A stretch of 9,871 nucleotides of DNA, from contig QNDO01000048.1 in assembly GCA_003644895.1 (NCBI GenBank), positions 1 to 9,871 on the forward strand. Direction: 5' to 3'. This stretch comes from Candidatus Hydrothermota bacterium (GTDB lineage: Bacteria > Hydrothermota > Hydrothermia > UBA1063). The notes beneath the pieces were generated by a model, which had not been told where the DNA came from, did not search any database, and saw only the letters and a list, made by a program, of their open reading frames with translations. Position 1 is the first letter of the stretch. The number at the start of each line of letters is the position of its first letter. The position numbers and the translations under genes are program-made. Below are positions 1-7,700 of this stretch, piece after piece.

Positions 1-2073
1 GTACTCAAAAGGTATATTTATGACTTCTGCAGCTCCAGACCCTGTGGATGAATAAGGTTTAAACTGGATAAGATCAACGCTTCCATCATAAAAGAAATAT
101 TCCCCTTCATTTCCAAGAGTATCTGGGTATGAACCACTTCCATCATCATCTACATCGATGTAGATTCTATCCAGATTGTCTTGTGTGGAATCAGCATTTA
201 ATACAAAACCAAGATATAAAGTATCAGAGACGATCTCCGCAAATCCATATGCACCTCTTATTATGTAATTGGACCCCATGGAACTTTGGTCAAAAACATC
301 GCTCACATCAAAGCTATAAGAAAGTATATATTCGAGAGAATCAACGACCCCATCCACTGTGGGTCGTGAAACTGTATCAGGGAAGTATGGGATCCATATC
401 TCCGGTTTAACATGAAAAGAATAAACTCTGATTTCCTTTCTATTATCGTGCGAAATACTATTTGGAGCATCATTAATCTCAAGATTTACAAGATAATCCT
501 CATCATCCAGTTGAGGAATGAAATTCACTATCTCAAGAGTATCCACCAGCCCCTGGGCCAGGAATGCAGACCCTGTGGTATCTATTATCAAGGAGGAATC
601 TTCATTCATTACTTGTAGCGTATATGTAACATTAAGATCACCGAAACCGTCATTAACCAAAACACCTTTTATCGGGACAGTATCACCCGGCTGTATTACC
701 CTTTCAGCTATTAGTTCATCAATTCTCACATTTTCGTATGGAGAGACCAGAAGGTCTGCCCACATGGTATCTTGAGAATCGGATATGTTCTTGACACCTA
801 TATATGTAATCTGAAAATTATAATCCTTTGAATCAGGTGTAGAATAAGAATCAAAATGTCTATTATATGTAGTTCCCGGGAAAGGATCTCCTCCATCTCC
901 TCTGTTTTCATTCTTCTCCATATCCCATCTTCCATCCGCTTGTTCAAGAGCTACCATGTAATGACCAGAAGAAGTATGACCAGGATACCATTCGTTTCTA
1001 TTATTGGACTGAGCGTCATCCACATGATAAATCAAAAGACCCTGTCCAGGTAAACCTACATCAAATTTTTTCAACCTCCTGTTCTCTACAAGAAAATATT
1101 GATCGCCACCCTGACCATCGGTCCATAGTCTGAAGACAAGCCCTGTATCTTCCACTGCTGGAATCGCTATCCGCTCCATATTGGAGGTTATTGTATCCAC
1201 CTCTACAAAACCAAGTTTTGTTTTACACCAGGCATCAAGATGCGCTGGCTTTGTCTGGTTCATATTCCAGGAACCCGCTGCCATTAATGACCAGTTACCC
1301 AATCCCTCAGAGGAGTTATCCGTATCGTAAAGGTCGGGCAGCCCAAGTGGTCTATGGCCAAATTCATGGGCTATTACTCCGCAACCGCCATTCTCTGGGT
1401 CAGTGGTATAGGAATAGACTTGAACTCCATCAACTGTGGGAGGATACGGTATTACCCATGCATGAGACCATATATCATTAACATCACCTGTAGCCTCAGC
1501 CCCCGGGCCTGCATGTATTATTATTATAGCATCTACATATCCATTTCCATCAAGGTCATACTGGGAAAAATCAATGAGAGAGTCTGCTGCAATGACAGCG
1601 TCGTAGGCCATCTTCTGAGCGTTGTTTGGCCATCGCCCCATACCATACTGGCCATTTGTATAATACGAGTAAGGCTCTGGAAGCCTGACCCATACAGGGG
1701 TCACTTCTCCTTGAATATCCAGAATACCATAGGAGTTTTCATGGTAGAAATCTCTCACACTGCCAGTTGGAAATATATTTTCCGAAAATATTAGAGAATC
1801 GTAGTGCGCTGGAGGAGTGGAACCCGGATTATCACTAAAATCAGCCAGTATTACTACAGCTTTTTTAATAACCTTTGTTTTGTTCTTCCGTGCTTTTAGA
1901 ATCTCCCCCTTCGTCTTTTCTTGCAGCCTGACGTCAGGGGCGTCCATGCCTCTTTTTCTCGCATCCTCTATAATGTTCACCGTATAATTCCACAGGCCTT
2001 CCTGTTTTAATTTCTCAACAATATCGGGATTTGGGGGCATTAACAGTAAACTAATTACTAATAGTACATCCAT
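1..2073 (-). CDS. M6 family (immune inhibitor A-type) secreted metalloprotease, 3' end missing
   Basis: This is an open frame of 691 codons that runs off the left edge with no stop. It encodes a zinc metalloprotease of the M6 / immune inhibitor A family, presumably secreted to degrade extracellular protein. Visible in order: a short hydrophobic leader (residues 3-11), a PPNPD propeptide start (13-17), SVRDFYHENSYG (105-116), a Ca-binding-like DLDGNGYVD (173-181), IIIHAGPGAEATG (184-196), the zinc motif HEFGH (236-240) followed by GLPDLYD (244-250), and WSLMAAGSW (261-269). Residues about 448-550 look like a CARDB/Ig-like domain. Residues about 571-670 (VDGVVDSLEY, then IYIDVDDDGSG) resemble a CBM9/DOMON-like beta-sandwich. 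The ATG is supported by GGAGG 6 nt upstream and an in-frame stop before it. Family members often end in a secretion-sorting domain, which would lie outside the window. Oddities are three residues, not two, between HEFGH and G, and a leader without positive charges. The family call is firm; the accessory-domain calls are inference. Confidence 0.95.
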   Translation of the reverse strand, partial: MDVLLVISLLLMPPNPDIVEKLKQEGLWNYTVNIIEDARKRGMDAPDVRLQEKTKGEILKARKNKTKVIKKAVVILADFSDNPGSTPPAHYDSLIFSENIFPTGSVRDFYHENSYGILDIQGEVTPVWVRLPEPYSYYTNGQYGMGRWPNNAQKMAYDAVIAADSLIDFSQYDLDGNGYVDAIIIIHAGPGAEATGDVNDIWSHAWVIPYPPTVDGVQVYSYTTDPENGGCGVIAHEFGHRPLGLPDLYDTDNSSEGLGNWSLMAAGSWNMNQTKPAHLDAWCKTKLGFVEVDTITSNMERIAIPAVEDTGLVFRLWTDGQGGDQYFLVENRRLKKFDVGLPGQGLLIYHVDDAQSNNRNEWYPGHTSSGHYMVALEQADGRWDMEKNENRGDGGDPFPGTTYNRHFDSYSTPDSKDYNFQITYIGVKNISDSQDTMWADLLVSPYENVRIDELIAERVIQPGDTVPIKGVLVNDGFGDLNVTYTLQVMNEDSSLIIDTTGSAFLAQGLVDTLEIVNFIPQLDDEDYLVNLEINDAPNSISHDNRKEIRVYSFHVKPEIWIPYFPDTVSRPTVDGVVDSLEYILSYSFDVSDVFDQSSMGSNYIIRGAYGFAEIVSDTLYLGFVLNADSTQDNLDRIYIDVDDDGSGSYPDTLGNEGEYFFYDGSVDLIQFKPYSSTGSGAAEVINIPFEY

Positions 2074-2079
2074 GCACAA

Positions 2080-2084
2080 CCTCC
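2080..2084 (-). promoter_or_regulatory. Shine-Dalgarno of the M6 protease
   Basis: GGAGG is followed by a 6-nt spacer and then ATG at 2073. It decides the start against an in-frame TTG at 2079, which directly abuts the GGAGG with no spacer. Confidence 0.85.
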
Positions 2085-2094
2085 ATTTTCCCTT

Positions 2095-2123
2095 ATTATA
2101 ACTATTTGATTAAGTAATGTCAA
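2095..2123 (-). promoter_or_regulatory. Consensus sigma-70-type promoter for the M6 protease
   Basis: On the minus strand TTGACA (2123-2118) is followed by a 17-bp spacer and TATAAT (2100-2095). Both hexamers match the housekeeping consensus 6/6. Transcription would start near 2088, giving a leader of only about 15 nt that still contains the full GGAGG. The promoter lies in the 86-nt gap after the C11 protease gene, where I see no terminator, so read-through from upstream may add to its output. The assumption is that this organism's main sigma factor recognises the usual consensus. Confidence 0.8.
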
Positions 2124-2128
2124 CACGA

Positions 2129-2148
2129 TCTTTATACGAGTCTTTATA
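2129..2148 (-). repeat. Short direct repeat just upstream of the M6 promoter
   Basis: TATAAAGA occurs twice (2148-2141 and 2136-2129) with a 12-bp period, about one helical turn, 5 bp upstream of the -35 box. This could be a binding site for an activator or repressor. It is only 8 bp of AT-rich sequence, so chance is a serious alternative. Confidence 0.3.
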
Positions 2149-2159
2149 TGGATAGAGTC

Positions 2160-3740
2160 CTAATATACAACTATTTTTTTTGTATGAAATTCATTCTTTA
2201 ATATAAAAACTCCCCTCTTCGTCACTTTTTTGACTTTTCTTCCTGTTATATCAAGAAGATAACATGAAGGGGGTAAATCGTTAATTTTCATAAAAGCAGG
2301 AAATAGATTTATTTCACTTTCATCCACATATAATTCTAAAGGCGGTGAGTGGATACTCTCCTTTAAAGTACCAGGATTAAAAAGTGTAACAAAAAATTTA
2401 TATCTACCAGGTAATAGAGAAAATCTCAATCTATTTTCAAGAACGAGAAATTCCATAGTGCTTTCACCCTGGATATATACTTTGTAATACCAGTGTTTAC
2501 TTTTTATCATTTCAGACCATCTAAGCTCGATAAAATCACTTTTTTTCTTTATCGTCAAATTTGACGGAGCTTGATTAAAAAAGGAATCTTCAGGGAAAGC
2601 AGAAAAAAGCACCTCACTCCATTCTGTCATATGATCAAAATTAAGCATTTTGTACTTCTTAAATCCATTTTTGAAGATTCGAGTATAAAAAGGGAACCAT
2701 ATGTGCAACCCAGAAGCATCCGAGAAAAAAGCCGAAGCTTTGTTGTAAAAAACAAGTGTACTTGAATTTAAATCGAATCCTGCTTCTTCTAAAAAATTGT
2801 ATAAATCTACATACGATTGTGTTGAATCTCTGACCCAGGGGTTATACAGATTATAAGTAAAGGAAGAACTTCTGTAATAAAAAATATCAGAAAACCCAAC
2901 CTCTCTTAGAGATGAAAACACACATTTTAACCGCTGTAATTCAGCATGCAGATTGTGAAGGTCAAATACAGAGAATGAGAGTGGTGTGTTATATAGAGTC
3001 TCCATTCCAATATACGCATCTACAATATTTTTTAAAATAAGCTTTACTGAATCTGGTGGAAAATAGCAGAATAAGGATATTACACTATCATATGGTAAAC
3101 CTTGGATGGGAACAAGTGAAGGAGAAGCAATTACGAAATCAGCTTTTCCTTCAAGTTCTGAAAGAACCTCAATCCCCCCCATCATACAACCATCAAACAG
3201 GATAAAATCAAACAATGAGTCAGGAATAGCCTCCCTGAGCTCACCTTTGTAGACATCCAACAGATCTCCGTTGGTTTCATCGTTGGCAAAAAAACGGTAA
3301 GCAGTAAATCCTCCATTGCTTTTTTCCCAGCTTTTCCCGTGTCCCCATAAAATAAGCCCGTAATGCCTCGCAGGAAAGGAAGCTTTACTATATAAGATGA
3401 ACTCTTTAAGAGTGTGAGGATCTCCTGTATTTATTTCTCCCAGTTTTTTTAACTCTAATAAGCCATTTTCTCCTTTAATATAAATAATCCCTTCGGTTTC
3501 AGAACTGGGATAACATCGGTCGATTTCTATTATTACATTGACTTTGTTTGAAAATCTTGCATTTTGAATCTCTTCGAGGTCATACTCACTTATTTCAGTA
3601 AGGCTGTTATCAGCCGCCATGTAAATAAGAAGACTCCAATTTTTAGGTTCACCCCAGGAGGCACAAAATAATAAAAGGGGCAGGAGTAAAACTCCTGCCC
3701 CTTTTATTGAGGCTTTTATTTTTTCAGAAAGAGTATCCAA
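2160..3740 (-). CDS. Clostripain-type (C11, clan CD) secreted cysteine protease with C-terminal sorting-like tail
   Basis: This encodes a 526-residue exported cysteine endopeptidase of the clostripain family. Residues 14-29 form a hydrophobic signal segment after a lysine-bearing n-region. WSLLIYMAADNSL (35-47) is the family's first core strand. The catalytic His is H134 in LILWGHG, and the catalytic Cys is C185 in FDGCMMGG. D183 sits two residues before the Cys, where clostripain has its Arg-binding Asp. Past about residue 390 come an Ig-like region and a tail (CYLLDITGRKV...GVFILKN...KKIVVY) resembling type IX sorting domains. The start is unusual. An in-frame TGA at 3744-3746 limits it to CTG (3743) or TTG (3740), both inside the PorV-family gene and without a Shine-Dalgarno. 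The next in-frame ATG (codon 41) would cut into the conserved core. Overlap with the upstream gene is 17 nt, implying translational coupling. Signal-peptide codons coincide with a terminator-like hairpin. The family call is firm; the exact start is not. Confidence 0.93.
   Translation of the reverse strand: MDTLSEKIKASIKGAGVLLLPLLLFCASWGEPKNWSLLIYMAADNSLTEISEYDLEEIQNARFSNKVNVIIEIDRCYPSSETEGIIYIKGENGLLELKKLGEINTGDPHTLKEFILYSKASFPARHYGLILWGHGKSWEKSNGGFTAYRFFANDETNGDLLDVYKGELREAIPDSLFDFILFDGCMMGGIEVLSELEGKADFVIASPSLVPIQGLPYDSVISLFCYFPPDSVKLILKNIVDAYIGMETLYNTPLSFSVFDLHNLHAELQRLKCVFSSLREVGFSDIFYYRSSSFTYNLYNPWVRDSTQSYVDLYNFLEEAGFDLNSSTLVFYNKASAFFSDASGLHIWFPFYTRIFKNGFKKYKMLNFDHMTEWSEVLFSAFPEDSFFNQAPSNLTIKKKSDFIELRWSEMIKSKHWYYKVYIQGESTMEFLVLENRLRFSLLPGRYKFFVTLFNPGTLKESIHSPPLELYVDESEINLFPAFMKINDLPPSCYLLDITGRKVKKVTKRGVFILKNEFHTKKIVVY
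3670..3708 (-). terminator. Intrinsic-terminator-like perfect hairpin between PorV and C11 coding regions
   Basis: This is a perfect 18-bp inverted repeat (arms 3670-3687 and 3691-3708) with a 3-nt loop. The core is GGGGCAGGAG paired with CTCCTGCCCC. On the minus strand it is followed by TTTTATTATTTT, part of which is in the stem. It begins 15 nt after the PorV-family stop codon (3724-3726), the normal place for a rho-independent terminator of the TonB-1007-PorV unit. It also lies inside the C11 reading frame, encoding the KGAGVLLLPLLLF signal segment. A-tracts on the other side make it look bidirectional, though no gene on the plus strand needs it. Termination efficiency is not known. Confidence 0.75.
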
Positions 3741-4767
3741 CAGTCACAAAGTGGTTGTTACCGAGAAGTCCGTTGTTGTAATATGCATAATCTATATTAA
3801 CAAGGGCTTTCCCTATCCTGAATCTGAAGCCAGTACCTGCAGAGAGTCCGGTTGTGTAGTCCTCATCTTCATCCCACAGCCTATCTGGGTCGAGCTTGTA
3901 TCCTACGCGAAGTGAAAAAATGCGATTGAAGGTATATTCCATTCCGAAAAGCACTTTCTCCTGACCATCGTTGGGATGAAGTACATCTAATGCTGTTGTT
4001 AGGCGATGCCTTACATTGTTCACAGGGTCATATGCTATACCCATTCTGAATACCAATGGAAGATTGTAGGGTGTTGTCTTGAATGTGCTGGGAAGGGCTG
4101 TCCCTGCAAAATTGTACCTGTCTTTCCATTCGGACGGAACGTAGGAAATATCAAGATCAGGACCTTTGAAGGACATCTTGGTCCCGAAATTGAGAACAGC
4201 CATGGCTATCCTGAGACTCTTGAAACCGGTTCTATAATATGTACCCAGGTCTATTGCATATCCAACCGCAGAATTTCTCTTGATTGCCTCTCTTATAACC
4301 TTAGCTGTAATACCTACGCTTAATTTGTCTGTCATGGATCTCCCATAGGTAACTCCCACAAAAGCACTGGAAGCATCAAAAGTAAATCCGGTTCCATCAG
4401 GTTCGAGAAGTGTGGTTTCCTCCATTTCACCCATAGTTAGATACCCTACCTGGATACCAATAGCACCGAATCTGACAGGCATTCCGAAGGCAAGATAATT
4501 ATATTTTACATCAGAGATCCACTTTGTGTAATTAAAGGCAATAGACATTTTCTTTAAATTAGTAAGGCCCGCAGGATTCATGGAAAGAGCAGCAATATCA
4601 TCAGCTACAGCAGTAAAGGCACCACCCAGTCCCTGGACTCTGGCAGAGGTATTGATTTTCAGGAATGTAGCACCCGACGTTCCCACCTTCGTGAAGTCTG
4701 GTTTCTCGAAAATGGATGCATTCAAAATCCCTGTTAAAACCATTATGGCAAGTATTAATTTTCTCAT
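3724..4767 (-). CDS. PorV/PorQ family outer-membrane beta-barrel protein
   Basis: This encodes a 347-residue outer-membrane barrel of the PorV/PorQ (UPF0164, FadL-like) family. In Bacteroidetes PorV is the type IX secretion shuttle that takes cargo from the translocon to the cell-surface attachment complex; PorQ acts in a related surface role. Visible are a signal peptide (about 1-17, NAS before the mature end), KVGTSGATFLKINTSAR (27-43), the family signature GLGGAFTAVADD (46-57) and NPAGL (64-68). Alternating amphipathic strands follow to a C-terminal aromatic residue (VTVGYSF), usual for barrels. Length is near the usual 330-390. It lies 11 nt downstream of the 1007-residue protein gene and overlaps the C11 start by 17 nt. 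Its neighbours carry sorting-like C-termini, which fits a role in exporting them. No other type IX component is in the window, and this family is also found in phyla with no proven type IX system, so the transport role is inference. Confidence 0.93.
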   Translation of the reverse strand: MRKLILAIMVLTGILNASIFEKPDFTKVGTSGATFLKINTSARVQGLGGAFTAVADDIAALSMNPAGLTNLKKMSIAFNYTKWISDVKYNYLAFGMPVRFGAIGIQVGYLTMGEMEETTLLEPDGTGFTFDASSAFVGVTYGRSMTDKLSVGITAKVIREAIKRNSAVGYAIDLGTYYRTGFKSLRIAMAVLNFGTKMSFKGPDLDISYVPSEWKDRYNFAGTALPSTFKTTPYNLPLVFRMGIAYDPVNNVRHRLTTALDVLHPNDGQEKVLFGMEYTFNRIFSLRVGYKLDPDRLWDEDEDYTTGLSAGTGFRFRIGKALVNIDYAYYNNGLLGNNHFVTVGYSF

Positions 4768-4773
4768 GGCCTA

Positions 4774-4781
4774 CCTCCTTA
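4774..4781 (-). promoter_or_regulatory. Stop codon overlapping the Shine-Dalgarno of the PorV-family gene
   Basis: TAAGGAGG contains the TAA of the upstream gene (4781-4779) and the AAGGAGG of the PorV-family gene, 6 nt before its ATG (4767). A ribosome finishing the 1007-residue protein would sit directly on this site, so the two are likely translationally coupled. Confidence 0.85.
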
Positions 4782-7700
4782 GAATATTACCGCAAATTTT
4801 CCAATTTTTTCTTTTCCATCAGGTGTCTTAATATGGTAAAGGTAAACACCACTGGCAGGTCTTGTGCCGAATTCGGTTAAAAGATCCCATGTAACTTCTC
4901 CATCATCTTCAGGAGTAACATGTATTATCTTGATGAGGTCTCCTCCCATGGTGTATATTCTTATTGTGGCTTCCCGAGGAAGATGCGTGAATCTAATACC
5001 ACCAACCCTGAACTCTTTGGACAGGTCAAGGGGAGTAAGGACGAAATAAGGATTAGGTACAACCTTTACTTCGTCCAGACTATAGTCTGTTTTTACCATA
5101 GCCGGTGTTACAACCAATTCGTAACTTTCGCCATCAAGTGGCATTCTAGTATAGTCAATTCCACTTATTGTTGAGATAATCCACTCAGTTCCGTCAGCAG
5201 GGGGGTTAGCACTACCAAAATCAGTCAGACCTATTAGATCACCTCCAGGCAATCTCAAGGCGAAGACATCACCCATAACACCACAAGAAGCACTCACAGG
5301 GATTTTATCCACAGCTCTGAATCCATTTAAAACACCGGAAATAAATGCCCAGCCGTAGCCATTGTCTTGTCTTGACATAAGAGAATCGAAGGGTATCTGA
5401 ACATTCCTTATAGTATCCCATACCTCAAGTGTAACTGTATCAGCACCAATGTATCTCCATACAATCCTGTATGTAGTAGGATAGAAGAATCCTCTGTGCT
5501 TAATCTGCTGTTTGAATCCCAATGTATCCACAGTCACAGTTACAACAGTATCCGTATCAACTATGGTAGTATCTACACTTATAGTATCGAGGATGGGAGT
5601 CCATGGATTGGCGCCAGCTGCTGAAGTTATCTTCCATGTGGAAGAATCGCTTGTTGTGGCATCGAAAAGCTCTTTATCTATAGTATAATATGTCTGATCA
5701 AGACTTACATTCATTTCAAGTCTTGGATTAATCATAGCAATTCCATTGAATGCAATATCAATATTGGGAAGCGTAGCAGTCCATTTAGCAGTCATTGCAT
5801 TGGTATCAGCAACCCATCCAAAGGATGCCTCTGGTACCACAGTATCACCGTTTTCATCAAGTACAGTTATTGTAATGTCAGGATATCCAGGATTAGTTGG
5901 AGAATCGGTTCTTCTATCTGGAGCACCGTAATTTCTGAACATAAGTGTATAGGTCCCTGGTACCAGAACATCAGGATCTTTGGAAAGCACATACAGTCCA
6001 TCGTGTTTCAGAGCATTTTCGTATGTATTCGCCTCCATAGCAATTTCGGGCGAAACTTCATCTATGGGGTTAGTATGAGGCGTAACAGCCACTTTACCTG
6101 CTGCCCCCTGTAAAGAGAACCATGTGCCACCACTGTAGTTCACATCATAGGGGATAAGTTCATAGTAATAAGTCACTCCGTTAACAAGCATTGTGTCTTT
6201 ATCCACATAAGAGTGTACCAGCCCCACATCCGAACCCACTATCAGGGAATCAGTATATACTACATTACCTAAAGCATCGTATAAACTATCAGTATATATA
6301 ATTGTATAACCATTCTTAAGGTCCCACTGTCCCAGAGTATCCCAGTGTTCTCCGTCCACACTTCTTCTCAGGATATAACCTTCAAAATCGTACTCTCTGT
6401 AAAGTGGATTTGCACCATGCTCTATATCGTAAAATCTATCTCTTGTAATTTCTGAAGTATTGTCCCAGTAAAGATAAACTTCTCTATCTCTTGCCCATGC
6501 ATAAAGATTTGGTTTTGCAGGAGGTTGAGGAGCAAGGAAACTGTTTTTATAAATATCAATAGCTTTCTTTGCTACATACTTAATGTTGGTACTATCCGCA
6601 GCAATAACTGCAGCCACGACCATCCTGGCTCTTGCACCTGGAGGCATGGTGAAGGGACCGGATACCTGGATGAACCTTTTATCACCAGGACCATAGGTAT
6701 CTTCCTGATAAGGATTATATCTACCACCAGCCTCAGGAGGATCCCATCCAGCCATTATGGAATATCTTTCCTGGTCATTTCTGGGGTCAATCTGTATGGT
6801 AAAAATCTTGAAGGCAGTCATTCCAAGCTGCTCTCCAGGATAGACTGTATCAGGTCCAACTGGTTGACCTATAGTATCTATGACCACAACAGTATCTGTT
6901 GCAATAGGACTCTCAAGAAAGACGCTACCCACAACACCCGGAAGCCCGTGCCCATCTACTCCTATCCATCCAGGTTCTGGTTCAGTTTGATACTGGTAAG
7001 CAAGATTCAAAAGTACTTCACCATACTCAGGGAAATTATATGTCCTATTAAAGCCTACAAGGTCATTAGCATTGGCACCAGACTCATTTCCAATATCATT
7101 GTCATAGCATGCCCCAAAATATACCTCATAAAGTGTGTCTCCCGAAACATTAGTGAACTCCCATATGAGAAACACTATGTCGTTAAGCCCGGGAACACCG
7201 AATTGATATGTGGTCTGCTCAAAAGCAAGACCGAGAGGTTTGGAACCAGATTCCTGGGCATTGGGGTCAAGGTCTCCAAACCAGGTGTAGGAATCCAGAG
7301 TAGATACAACACTATCAGCACCATCTGAAGTATGAAGAGGCCATGGATAGCCCCCGTTTTCTTTTCCATACAAATAAACTCTGGCACTTGGGTCAGCAAT
7401 TGCGGTATTGTAATCCAGAATACCACTCAAATCCGGAGTCATTGTTGTACCCACCACTGTAGGAACGAGAAGTGGAATACCCTCAGATTGACCACTATTG
7501 GGGTTATAGAAGAAAGTTACAACAGTATCCCCGTCCTTGGTTCTGGCAGCCACCCAAGGACCGGCACCGTAAATATAGGTCTCCAGTCTTCTATTTGCAG
7601 GCCACCAGGCACCTGGATCTGAACCAGAGGGCGCCTGTCCGAATTTCCCATAGTTGGTTACATACATGTTGAAGTTATTTCCATCAAGCAACTGGATGTC

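Noticed and set aside
1354..1794. A 146-codon open frame on the plus strand
   Set aside because: It lies wholly inside the well-supported M6 protease frame, antisense to its catalytic region, with no family resemblance. It is a shadow frame.
2060..2090. Small upstream ORF in the M6 leader (ATG at about 2086, reading MEVVHGCTISN then stop)
   Set aside because: It overlaps the GGAGG and start of the real gene, and its ATG lies essentially at the predicted transcription start, leaving no room for ribosome binding.
3650..3700. Lipoprotein signal (lipobox) in the C11 protease
   Set aside because: LLLFC ends a hydrophobic run, but Phe just before the Cys is atypical for signal peptidase II, which wants a small residue there. 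An ordinary signal peptide is more likely.
3720..3746. Programmed +1 frameshift at TTC TGA, fusing the PorV-like protein to C11
   Set aside because: The C11 frame is +1 to the PorV frame and the TGA has a hairpin downstream, recalling the RF2 site. But a fusion would put a signal-type hydrophobic segment after a complete barrel ending in Phe, and the slip codon re-pairs poorly. Overlap with re-initiation is simpler.
5523..5588. Tandem DNA repeat encoding Asp-Thr-Val units in the 1007-residue protein
   Set aside because: The protein is locally rich in DT and V, but the codons and spacing vary. It reads as a low-complexity beta-strand linker, not a DNA repeat array.
6525..7328. A 267-codon open frame on the plus strand
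   Set aside because: It is antisense to the 1007-residue protein. Its translation has no recognisable domain or signal, and I see no upstream Shine-Dalgarno. Long shadow frames are common opposite genes with few TTA/CTA/TCA codons in one phase.
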